A DNA stretch of 64,000 nucleotides from Klebsiella sp. WP3-W18-ESBL-02 (GTDB taxonomy: Bacteria; Pseudomonadota; Gammaproteobacteria; Enterobacterales; Enterobacteriaceae), in contig NZ_AP021972.1 of NCBI RefSeq assembly GCF_014168815.1, forward strand, positions 4,526,001-4,590,000. The letters run 5' to 3'. The position numbers were made by a program, and so were the translations under genes. Shown here piece by piece: positions 51,401-59,933 of this stretch. Positions within the stretch are counted from its first letter, which is position 1, and each line of letters begins with the position of its first letter. The notes beneath the pieces were generated by a model. The model made no database searches. It saw only the letters and a program-made list of their open reading frames with translations, and was not told the DNA's origin.

Positions 51401-52579
51401 ATGCTACGCATTGCGATTGTGGGAACCGGGAACATCTCACACAACCATATTCAGGGATATCAAGCATTTGCTGACCGCTGCCGGATTGTTGCGCTGGTCG
51501 ATATTTACCCGGAAAAAGCACACGAGAAAAAGACGCGTTACGGGCTGAGCGACGCTCGCGTCTTCAGCAGCCATCAGGAAATGCTGGCGTCCGGTATTGA
51601 AGTGGACATTGTTGACGTTTGCACCCCACCGTATGTGCACGCGGAAATCAGTATTGATGCCCTCAGCGCCGGGAAACACGTGCTGTGTGAAAAGCCAATG
51701 GCGGCGTCGCTGGAGGAGTGCGACGCGATGATCGCCGCCCAGCGCGCCAGCGGCAAAATACTCTCCATTATTGCCCAGAACCGCTTTACCGACGCCTTCT
51801 GGCGCTTAAAGCAGGTGGTGGATTCGGGCGAGCTGGGGAAAATCTGCCACGCGCAGGTGGACTCGTTCTGGTGGCGCGGCCACTGCTACTACGACCTGTG
51901 GTGGCGCGGCACGTGGGAAAAAGAGGGCGGCGGCTGCACCCTCAACCATGCGGTACACCATATCGATGCTATTCAGTGGATGCTCGGCTTCCCGAAAGAA
52001 GTGGTGGCGATGATGACCAACGTCGCCCACGACAACGCCGAAGTGGAAGATCTTTCCGCCGCGATTTTCCGCTACGACAGCGGTGCGCTGACGCAGCTGA
52101 CCGCCTCGGTGGTGCATCACGGCGAAGATCAGAAAATCGTTATTCAGGGCGATAAAGCGCGCGTCTCGGCGCCCTGGGACGTGTGGGCCAGCGTTTCCGC
52201 CGATAACGGCTTCCCGCAAGAACAGCACGACGATGCACGCGAAGCCCGGCTGGATGCGCTGTTCCGCAATACGCCAAAGCTCAAGTACACGCTGCATACC
52301 GGGCAGATTAACGACCTGCTCAATGCCGTTGAGCAATGCGGCGAACCGCTGATTGACGGCGTGCAGGGCAAGCGTTCGCTGGAGCTGATTACCGCCATTT
52401 ATCAATCCTCAATAACCGGGCGGGTGGTGACGCTGCCCGTCAGCCCGGATGAGCCCTGGTATAAAACCGGAGGCCTGGTTTCCCTCGCCCCTCATTTCTA
52501 TGAAAAAGGCGCGTCGGTGGAAAATTTCTCTGAGGTGGGCGCAATCCCGCTGGGTAAAGATTTGGACAAAGGAGCATAA
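51401..52579 (+). CDS. Gfo/Idh/MocA-family oxidoreductase (second)
   Basis: A 392-aa paralogue with IAIVGTGNISHNHIQGY, HVLCEKPMAASLEECDAM and GGCTLNHAVHHIDAIQWML. It begins 19 bases after the previous stop with AGAGGAAAA as RBS. About 50 C-terminal residues (YKTGGLVSLAPHFYEKG) extend beyond the usual fold. Confidence 0.85.
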   Translation: MLRIAIVGTGNISHNHIQGYQAFADRCRIVALVDIYPEKAHEKKTRYGLSDARVFSSHQEMLASGIEVDIVDVCTPPYVHAEISIDALSAGKHVLCEKPMAASLEECDAMIAAQRASGKILSIIAQNRFTDAFWRLKQVVDSGELGKICHAQVDSFWWRGHCYYDLWWRGTWEKEGGGCTLNHAVHHIDAIQWMLGFPKEVVAMMTNVAHDNAEVEDLSAAIFRYDSGALTQLTASVVHHGEDQKIVIQGDKARVSAPWDVWASVSADNGFPQEQHDDAREARLDALFRNTPKLKYTLHTGQINDLLNAVEQCGEPLIDGVQGKRSLELITAIYQSSITGRVVTLPVSPDEPWYKTGGLVSLAPHFYEKGASVENFSEVGAIPLGKDLDKGA

Positions 52580-52581
52580 AC

Positions 52582-53649
52582 ATGAGCATCAAAGACGGTA
52601 TGAACTACGCCCCGGTGGGCAAACCGCAGCCGGTCGTCGGCGAAGGCGAGTTTATTATTGCCGCCGCCGCGCTGGACCATGGCCATATCTACGGCATGTG
52701 TAACGGGCTGATTGAAGCTGGCGCCACGCTCAAGTGGGTTTATGATCCCGACCCCGCGAAAGTTGATAAATTTGTTCAGCAGTACCCGCAGGCGCAGATT
52801 GCGCCGACGCTGGAGATCCTTCTCAACGACAGCAGCGTGCAGCTGGTTGCCGGTGCCGCCGTACCGTCCGAGCGCTGCGCGCTGGGGCTAAAGGTGATGG
52901 ACGCCGGGAAAGACTACTTTACCGACAAAGCATCGTTAACCACCCTCGCCCAGCTGGAAGCCGCTAAACGCAAAGTGGCGGAGACCGGGCGGAAATATGC
53001 GGTCTATTACAGCGAGCGTCTGCACGTCGAGAGCGCGGTGTTTGCCGGGCAACTGGTGCAGCAGGGCGCGATTGGCCGGGTGATGCAAACGCTCGGCGTC
53101 GGCCCGCATCGCGAGGGGGAAGGCCGCCCGGACTGGTTCTACGAAAAGGAATTCTTCGGCGGCATCCTCTGCGATATCGGCAGCCACCAGATTGAACAAT
53201 TTCTGTTTTACACCGGCAACAGCGATGCGCGTATCGTTGCCAGCCAGGTGCGTAACGTCAACCATCCGCAGTACCCGCAGTTTGAAGACTTCGGCGACGC
53301 GATGCTGGCGGGCGACAACGGCGCAACCGGCTACTTCCGCTGCGACTGGTTTACGCCAGACGGCCTTTCCAGCTGGGGAGATGGCCGTCTGACGCTGCTC
53401 GGCACCGAGGGCTACATCGAAATCCGCAAATACGTCGACATCACCCGCGGCGAGCAGGACGTGGTGTACCTGGTCAACAGAGAAGGCGAGTTCCGCTACC
53501 CGGTGGCCGGACAGGTGGGCTTCCCCTACTTCGGTCAGCTGATTCAGGACTGTCTGCACCGTACGGAGAATGCCATGACCCAGGCGCACACGTTTAAAGC
53601 GGCCGAGCTGTGCGTGAAAGCGCAAATGCTGGCGAACGCGGTGGAATAA
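52582..53649 (+). CDS. Divergent Gfo/Idh/MocA-like protein (third)
   Basis: A 355-aa paralogue starting two bases after the previous stop. The expected GxGxxG loop is replaced by FIIAAAALDHGHIYGMC, and EKP by YFTDKASLTTLAQLE. The later part FFGGILCDIGSHQIEQFLFYTG is typical of the family. Either it binds the cofactor in another way or it is a non-redox member of the pathway. Confidence 0.8.
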   Translation: MSIKDGMNYAPVGKPQPVVGEGEFIIAAAALDHGHIYGMCNGLIEAGATLKWVYDPDPAKVDKFVQQYPQAQIAPTLEILLNDSSVQLVAGAAVPSERCALGLKVMDAGKDYFTDKASLTTLAQLEAAKRKVAETGRKYAVYYSERLHVESAVFAGQLVQQGAIGRVMQTLGVGPHREGEGRPDWFYEKEFFGGILCDIGSHQIEQFLFYTGNSDARIVASQVRNVNHPQYPQFEDFGDAMLAGDNGATGYFRCDWFTPDGLSSWGDGRLTLLGTEGYIEIRKYVDITRGEQDVVYLVNREGEFRYPVAGQVGFPYFGQLIQDCLHRTENAMTQAHTFKAAELCVKAQMLANAVE

Positions 53650-53661
53650 CAGGAGGCGGCG

Positions 53662-54684
53662 ATGAAAACACGTCATGCAGCGATTATTGGCTGTGGCGCT
53701 ATCCACACCTGTCACGTGGATGCGCTGCGCCACGTACCGGGCGCGGTGCTGCGAGCGGTAGTCGATATTGATAGTGAAAAAGGGAGCCGGCTGGCGGCCG
53801 ACTATGGCTGTCAGTTTTATCAGGACTATCATGAAATGCTGCTGGATGCCGCCATTGACGTGGTACACATCTGCACGCCGCATTATCTGCATAAGCCGAT
53901 GATCCTTGCCGCACTCGCGGCTGGGAAACAGGTATTCTGCGAAAAGCCAGTGGTGATGAACCCGCAGGAGGTGGCCGACATTCAGGCCGCCGCCGCGATG
54001 GCCCAACGCCACGTGGGCGTCTGTTATCAGAACCGCCTTAACCCCACGAGCCTGGCGATTCAACGCTGCGTTGAGGAAGGACGACTTGGCAACCTGCGCG
54101 CAATAAAAGCAGTGCTCACCTGGTCACGTTCCGGCAACTACTACGCCGCCAGCCCGTGGCGCGGCAGTTTTGCCACCGAAGGCGGTAGTCTGCTGATTAA
54201 CCAGGCCATCCATACACTAGACCTGATGCAGTGGTTTGGTACAGGCGTGCGGTGCCTGAAGGGCGTGGTCGACAGCACTCTGCTGGCCGATGAAATAGAA
54301 ACGGAAGACAGCGCGATGGTGACGCTGTGCTTTAACAACGGCGCGCGCGGGCTGTTTTACGCCAGTAACTGCCACACCAGCGACTCACCGCTGCTGCTGG
54401 AGCTGGAGTTCGAGCACGGTATGCTGCGCCTGACTGACAACGCGCTGTGGCAAGTCTGCGGCGATACGCGCACGCTGATCGCCAGCGATGCCTCGCCGGA
54501 CGGTATCGGCAAAAGCTACTGGGGGATTGGCCACCAGCAGGCGATACAGCATTTCTACCAGGCGCTCGACAACGCCGCCTCCGCCACCTTCTGCGATATT
54601 CGCGAAGCGGCAAAATCATTACAGATGGTTAATGCCATTTACCAATCGTCACTATTGAGGAAATGGGTGAATATCACCGAGTGA
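53662..54684 (+). CDS. Gfo/Idh/MocA-family oxidoreductase (fourth)
   Basis: A 340-aa dehydrogenase with AAIIGCGAIHTCHVDAL, QVFCEKPVVMNPQEVADI and GGSLLINQAIHTLDLMQWFG. AGGAGG lies before the ATG. It closes the run of four consecutive dehydrogenase genes. Confidence 0.85.
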   Translation: MKTRHAAIIGCGAIHTCHVDALRHVPGAVLRAVVDIDSEKGSRLAADYGCQFYQDYHEMLLDAAIDVVHICTPHYLHKPMILAALAAGKQVFCEKPVVMNPQEVADIQAAAAMAQRHVGVCYQNRLNPTSLAIQRCVEEGRLGNLRAIKAVLTWSRSGNYYAASPWRGSFATEGGSLLINQAIHTLDLMQWFGTGVRCLKGVVDSTLLADEIETEDSAMVTLCFNNGARGLFYASNCHTSDSPLLLELEFEHGMLRLTDNALWQVCGDTRTLIASDASPDGIGKSYWGIGHQQAIQHFYQALDNAASATFCDIREAAKSLQMVNAIYQSSLLRKWVNITE

Positions 54685-54772
54685 TCGTCATTCGATTTTT
54701 CCTGCTGTCAATATTATAAGGTGCAGGGGTCACTCTGCACTGACACCCTACCAGTACAGGAATAATAATATC

Positions 54773-56317
54773 ATGGTGAAACCAACCGAGCGTCGCGTTG
54801 GCTATGGCACGGCCATTGGCTACGGCGTGACCGATTTATTTGGCGGCGGCGCCTTTGCCGTTATAGGAACATGGCTTTTATTTTTTTACACTACGTATTG
54901 TGGCTTAAGCGTATTAGAGGCCGGCTCAATATTTGCCATTGCGCGTATTATTGATGCTATTTTAAGTCCAGTAATGGGCTACATCACGGATAATTTCGGC
55001 AATACCTGGCTTGGTCGTAAATTTGGCCGCCGCCGTTTCTTCCTGCTGATCGGCTCACCGCTGATGTTCCTCTATGCCCTCGTCTGGATGACCGATATGA
55101 ACTATTGGTACTATCTGGGTACCTATCTTTCTATTGAGTTGCTGTCCGCCATGGTGCTGGTACCCTGGGAGACGCTGGCCGCTGAGATGACCAACCGGTT
55201 CAGCGAACGCACGCGACTGTCCGGCGTGCGAATGATGTGCTCCTCGCTCGGCGGCTTTCTGGCCGTGTCGGTTCCCGGCATTATTATGCAATATACCGGT
55301 AAGGATAATGCCTTCACCTACACCCTGACTGGCCTCGTTTTCGCAGTCATTTACTGTGTTGCGGTATTAGCAACCTGGGCCTGCACCTGGGAAGCCAAAG
55401 ACGTACGCGAAGAATATGAATTTCAACCGGATAATCAACGCAGCCGCGGTCTTTTAAATCATTTAAAGTACCTGGTTATTGATCTTATTTCCTCTTTCAA
55501 AATAAGGATATTTCGCCAGCATATTTTAATTTATATTTGTTCTTTTACCGCCATGGACGTATTTGGTTCAGTATTTACCTATTACGTTGTTTATGCGCTG
55601 CACCGTGATGCGGAAATGGTTTCCGGGCTATTAAGCATTGCCGCTTTTGTCTCTATCCCCGGCACCTTCGGCTTCATGATGCTGATGAACAAATTTAATC
55701 TCACCCCTTCCGGCGCGCTGCGGCTTTCCTACAGCAGCATTCTACTCGTTCTGGCGTTTCTGTTTACCGTCTATATCGGCCATCTTCAGGTACCCATGCT
55801 GCTGTTCTCTGCGGTGTTCATCCTGCTGGGGCTGGCAAAAGCCGGGCTGTATTATATTCCATGGAATATCTACAGCTTCATCCCCGACGTTGATGAACTG
55901 GCCACCCGTCAGCGCCGCGAAGGGATTTTCGCCGGGGTGATGGTCTTAACCCGTAAAAGCACGGTTGCACTAGCCATTATGCTGATTGGCATCGTGCTGG
56001 AAGAGAGCGGTTTTGTGAAAGGCGGCGGTACGCAGCCCGCCAGCGCGCTGCACGCCATTATCGGCCTTATGGTGTTCGCCACCGCCGGGCTGCTGGCCGT
56101 CAGTTTTTACATGACCTATCGCTTTAAGCTGACGCAGAAAACGCATAGCATCCTGATCAAAGAAGTGGCGCGCCGCAAGCTCGGCGGCCATGCGGAAGAC
56201 TGCGATGCGGAAACCCGTGAAGTCATTCATGCGCTAACCGGCTATACCTACAACCGAGTATGGGATGCCGACGCGAAAGGGCACCTAAAAACCCACCCGC
56301 AACCGACTAACGGTTAA
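54773..56317 (+). CDS. GPH-family (MelB-type) sugar:cation symporter
   Basis: A 514-aa MFS transporter with about 12 membrane segments. It starts RRVGYGTAIGYGVTDLFGGG, typical of glycoside-pentoside-hexuronide symporters, and has the MelB-like loop GYITDNFGNTWLGRKFGRRR. It should import the substrate of the four dehydrogenases. The 88-base gap to the previous gene and the locally AT-richer first half are notable. Confidence 0.87.
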   Translation: MVKPTERRVGYGTAIGYGVTDLFGGGAFAVIGTWLLFFYTTYCGLSVLEAGSIFAIARIIDAILSPVMGYITDNFGNTWLGRKFGRRRFFLLIGSPLMFLYALVWMTDMNYWYYLGTYLSIELLSAMVLVPWETLAAEMTNRFSERTRLSGVRMMCSSLGGFLAVSVPGIIMQYTGKDNAFTYTLTGLVFAVIYCVAVLATWACTWEAKDVREEYEFQPDNQRSRGLLNHLKYLVIDLISSFKIRIFRQHILIYICSFTAMDVFGSVFTYYVVYALHRDAEMVSGLLSIAAFVSIPGTFGFMMLMNKFNLTPSGALRLSYSSILLVLAFLFTVYIGHLQVPMLLFSAVFILLGLAKAGLYYIPWNIYSFIPDVDELATRQRREGIFAGVMVLTRKSTVALAIMLIGIVLEESGFVKGGGTQPASALHAIIGLMVFATAGLLAVSFYMTYRFKLTQKTHSILIKEVARRKLGGHAEDCDAETREVIHALTGYTYNRVWDADAKGHLKTHPQPTNG

Positions 56318-56460
56318 CCTCTGGCAGCTTTACAGTCCCTTACGCTATACTAACCTCTGAAATTGCCGGCCCATCTCCTTCGGGCCGGTTTTCAATGTGT
56401 ATTTCACACGGATTTATCAACTTCCCTTCCGAGGATCTGGCCCCACGGGTTAGATAAAAT

Positions 56461-57804
56461 ATGTTAAACAGTATATTCATCATACTTTGCCTGATCGCCG
56501 TCAGTGCGTTCTTCTCAATATCTGAGATTTCACTTGCCGCATCGCGCAAAATCAAACTGAAACTGCTTGCCGATGAAGGCAACATCAACGCCCAACGCGT
56601 GCTCAAAATGCAGGAAAACCCGGGGATGTTTTTCACCGTGGTGCAAATTGGTCTGAACGCGGTCGCCATTCTTGGCGGTATCGTCGGCGACGCGGCGTTC
56701 TCTCCGGCGTTCCACTCGCTGTTCTCTAACTACATGTCGCCGGAACTCTCCGAGCAGCTGAGCTTCATCCTCTCCTTCTCGCTGGTGACCGGTCTATTTA
56801 TTCTGTTTGCGGACTTAACTCCGAAACGCATCGGTATGATTGCGCCTGAAGTGGTGGCACTGCGTATCATCAACCCGATGCGCTTCTGCCTGCTGGTCTT
56901 CCGGCCGCTGGTGTGGTTCTTCAACGGTATGGCCAACATCATCTTCCGCATCTTTAAGCTGCCGATGGTGCGTAAAGACGACATCACCTCCGACGATATC
57001 TACGCAGTGGTAGAAGCCGGCGCGCTGGCGGGCGTGCTGCGTAAGCAAGAGCACGAGCTGATTGAAAACGTGTTTGAGCTGGAATCACGTACCGTGCCGT
57101 CGTCCATGACGCCGCGTGAAAACGTCATCTGGTTCGATCTGCACGAAGATGAGCAAAGCCTGAAAAACAAGGTTGCCGAACACCCGCACTCCAAGTTCCT
57201 GGTGTGTAACGAAGATATCGATCACATCATCGGCTACGTTGACTCCAAAGACCTGCTGAACCGCGTGCTGGCGAACCAAAGCATGGCGCTGAACAGCGGC
57301 GTGCAGATCCGCAATACGCTGATCGTGCCGGACACGCTGACGCTGTCTGAAGCGCTTGAAAGCTTTAAAACCGCCGGTGAAGACTTCGCGGTTATCATGA
57401 ACGAATATGCGCTGGTCGTGGGGATCATCACCCTTAACGACGTAATGACCACGCTGATGGGCGACCTGGTCGGCCAGGGCCTGGAAGAGCAGATCGTCGC
57501 ACGCGATGAGAACTCATGGCTTATTGACGGCGGCACGCCGATCGACGACGTGATGCGCGTGCTGGATATCGACGATTTCCCGCAGTCGGATAACTACGAA
57601 ACCATCGGCGGTTTCATGATGTTTATGCTGCGTAAAATCCCGAAACGCACCGATGCCGTGAAGTTCTCCGGCTACAAGTTCGAGGTGGTGGATATTGATA
57701 ACTACCGCATCGACCAGCTGCTGGTCACGCGCATTGATAACAAGCCAACGGTACTGGTTCCGAAGCAGTCGGATATTGTCGAAAGCGGCCAGGGTGCGGC
57801 CTGA
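56461..57804 (+). CDS. ytfL: YtfL, CNNM/CorC-type inner-membrane protein
   Basis: A 447-aa protein: DUF21 membrane domain (about residues 1-190), paired CBS domains (SSMTPRENVIWFD..., SEALESFKTAGEDFAVIMNEYALVVG) and a C-terminal CorC_HlyC domain. The family is linked to magnesium/cobalt resistance or cytosolic pH and polyamine tolerance. Same length as in E. coli. Confidence 0.94.
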   Translation: MLNSIFIILCLIAVSAFFSISEISLAASRKIKLKLLADEGNINAQRVLKMQENPGMFFTVVQIGLNAVAILGGIVGDAAFSPAFHSLFSNYMSPELSEQLSFILSFSLVTGLFILFADLTPKRIGMIAPEVVALRIINPMRFCLLVFRPLVWFFNGMANIIFRIFKLPMVRKDDITSDDIYAVVEAGALAGVLRKQEHELIENVFELESRTVPSSMTPRENVIWFDLHEDEQSLKNKVAEHPHSKFLVCNEDIDHIIGYVDSKDLLNRVLANQSMALNSGVQIRNTLIVPDTLTLSEALESFKTAGEDFAVIMNEYALVVGIITLNDVMTTLMGDLVGQGLEEQIVARDENSWLIDGGTPIDDVMRVLDIDDFPQSDNYETIGGFMMFMLRKIPKRTDAVKFSGYKFEVVDIDNYRIDQLLVTRIDNKPTVLVPKQSDIVESGQGAA

Positions 57805-57844
57805 ACTAGCGTGGGCGCCGGCAGATGCCGGGCCTGAAAACATC

Positions 57845-57872
57845 AACGGCTCCCATAGGGAGCCGTTTTTAA
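57845..57872 (+). terminator. Terminator of ytfL
   Basis: AACGGCTCCC-ATA-GGGAGCCGTT followed by TTTAA. It also faces the ytfK end. Confidence 0.9.
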
Positions 57873-57893
57873 TTCTACCGCGTGGTGCCTGCG

Positions 57894-58100
57894 TTACGCC
57901 ATTTCGGTCTGGAGACGCAGTACGTGACGGTTTACTTCAGACATCACAGAAAGGTGCTGGATGTCTCTGACTTTTGGGATAAGAATTTTACCCTTATCAA
58001 ATTCAAAAGCGCCAACGTCCTTGATATACAACCGTCCACGAAACAGGGTTTTAACATACTTCGCAACCTGAAGCGGGTTGTAGCGTTGGAAAATTTTCAT
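57894..58100 (-). CDS. ytfK: YtfK, stringent-response modulator
   Basis: A 68-aa protein (MKIFQRYNPLQVAKYVKTLF) with the same length as E. coli YtfK, which binds SpoT and favours ppGpp accumulation under phosphate or fatty-acid starvation. It is divergent from ytfJ. The 323-base gap between them holds AT-rich promoter DNA and no gene; I could not place a firm Pho box. Confidence 0.93.
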   Translation of the reverse strand: MKIFQRYNPLQVAKYVKTLFRGRLYIKDVGAFEFDKGKILIPKVRDIQHLSVMSEVNRHVLRLQTEMA

Positions 58101-58423
58101 TCTAATCTCCTGCGAGTACTACGCCCTAGTTGATCCACATTTGGCTTCAACGCTCCGGGGCGCAAAGTGAAGTACTCGTTAACTATAGTCCATAACAACA
58201 GAGGCCCCCTATCGTAGCGGTCCTAATTTACCTTTTTATTACATTAATTCAGAATTTTCTTTTCAGCTATACGACGAAGACAGTATAAGGCTTCATTTTC
58301 ATAAGATTGTGTGCGTTCCTCCACAAACTGGCACCGTCTTTGCGGGAAAACTTCATCAATCGCACTTATGATTAAAACTATCGGCCAAGTGGTCGGATCA
58401 CCTGCATAAAAAAAGGAAAAACC

Positions 58424-58978
58424 ATGACTCTACGTACGCTACTGGCGGTTTCATGCCTGTTAATGCCGTTAATGGCTGCCGCACATAATTTCACAAACGG
58501 ACAACGTGTTGCGCCTGTCGGCGTGGCCGATCGCGGGGAACTCATTCTCGATAATGATAAGTTTAGCTATAAAAGCTGGAATAGCGCGCAGCTGCCTGGC
58601 AAAGTGCGGGTAGTGCAACATATTGCCGGACGTTCCTCCGCAAAAGAGAAAAATGCGTCGCTGATTGAGGCGATTAAAGCGGCCAACCTGCCGCATGACC
58701 GCTACCAGACCACCACAATTGTGAATACTGACGATGCCATTCCCGGCTCATCAATGTTTGTCCGCAGCAGCATCGAAAGTAATAAAAAGCTGTTCCCATG
58801 GTCACAGTTTATCGTCGATAGCGACGGCGTGGTGCGGAAAGCCTGGCAGCTGGATGAAGGCAGTTCGGCCATCGCCGTGCTGGATAAAGATGGCCGAGTA
58901 CAGTGGGCAAAAGACGGCGCGCTGACGGCCGCAGAAGTGCAGCAGGTGATTGCCCTGCTGCATAAGCTGCTGAATTAA
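58424..58978 (+). CDS. ytfJ: YtfJ, periplasmic thioredoxin-fold protein
   Basis: A 184-aa protein with signal peptide LAVSCLLMPLMAAA and a thioredoxin-like fold (VRVVQHIAGRSSAKEKN) without a CxxC motif. Function unknown. It overlaps the end of cysQ by 4 bases. Confidence 0.92.
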   Translation: MTLRTLLAVSCLLMPLMAAAHNFTNGQRVAPVGVADRGELILDNDKFSYKSWNSAQLPGKVRVVQHIAGRSSAKEKNASLIEAIKAANLPHDRYQTTTIVNTDDAIPGSSMFVRSSIESNKKLFPWSQFIVDSDGVVRKAWQLDEGSSAIAVLDKDGRVQWAKDGALTAAEVQQVIALLHKLLN

Positions 58979-59721
58979 AAAATCGAGACGCGGAAACCGG
59001 GGTTGAGGAACGACTCGCGCGGGGTGTAATCCAGCGTTTTACCCTGCCAGTCGTTCACGTGCGCGCCGGCGGCGACCGCGACCGCGTGCCCTGCTGCGGT
59101 GTCCCAGATATTGGTCGGCCCGAAGCGCGGATAAAGCTGCGCTTCGCCTTCCGCCACCAGACAGAACTTCAGCGACGAACCAATCGCAGCCGTATCATGC
59201 TCGCCAAGCTGCTGCAGATACTCTTTGAGTTCATCATCATTCGCATAGTGAGAGCGGCTCACAACCACCTTCGGCGGGTTTGCATCGCGAACCTGAATCG
59301 GCTTGCGCACGCCGCATTCTTCTTTCCACGCTTTGCCGTTGGCCGCGCTATACATGACCTTCAGCACCGGTGCGAACACGACGCCCATCACCGCTTTGCC
59401 GTTCTCAATCAGCGCGATGTTAACGGTAAATTCACCGTTGCGCTTAATGAACTCTTTAGTGCCGTCCAGCGGGTCAACCAGCCAATAGCGCTGCCAGTGC
59501 TGGCGGACATCCCAGCCCGGCGGATCTTCTTCTGAGAGGATCGGCACGTCCGGCGTCATCGCCTTCAGGCCTTTAACAATCACGTGGTGTGCGGCGATAT
59601 CGGCCGCAGTCACCGGTGAGTCATCTTTCTTGCTGGCGACGTCTAACGGCTGCTTGCCATCGTACACATCCATGATGGCATCACCCGCGTCGCGCGCAAG
59701 TTGACAGACTTGTTCTAACAT
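58975..59721 (-). CDS. cysQ: 3'(2'),5'-bisphosphate nucleotidase CysQ
   Basis: A 248-aa lithium-sensitive phosphatase of the inositol-monophosphatase fold that removes PAP formed in sulfate assimilation. Motifs ILSEEDPPG, LVDPLDGTKEF and the late WDTAAGHAVAVAAGA bind the metals and substrate. It is divergent from cpdB. Confidence 0.97.
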   Translation of the reverse strand: MLEQVCQLARDAGDAIMDVYDGKQPLDVASKKDDSPVTAADIAAHHVIVKGLKAMTPDVPILSEEDPPGWDVRQHWQRYWLVDPLDGTKEFIKRNGEFTVNIALIENGKAVMGVVFAPVLKVMYSAANGKAWKEECGVRKPIQVRDANPPKVVVSRSHYANDDELKEYLQQLGEHDTAAIGSSLKFCLVAEGEAQLYPRFGPTNIWDTAAGHAVAVAAGAHVNDWQGKTLDYTPRESFLNPGFRVSIF

Positions 59722-59933
59722 TTTCCACCTCGTTAAAATTACAGTGGTGTTAACTTATTGTTTTATTTATATCGTATTGCCGCGCAATTCGCTATTCCCA
59801 TCATTGGTCCGGATAACTGTGAACCGCTGCCGATTTCCCATCCTGATTTTCTGGCATGATTCACATCCTCATAAGCAACAGAAAACAAATACATTTAAAT
59901 CTGTGTCTTAGATCGATAAAAAGGATGCCTCTG

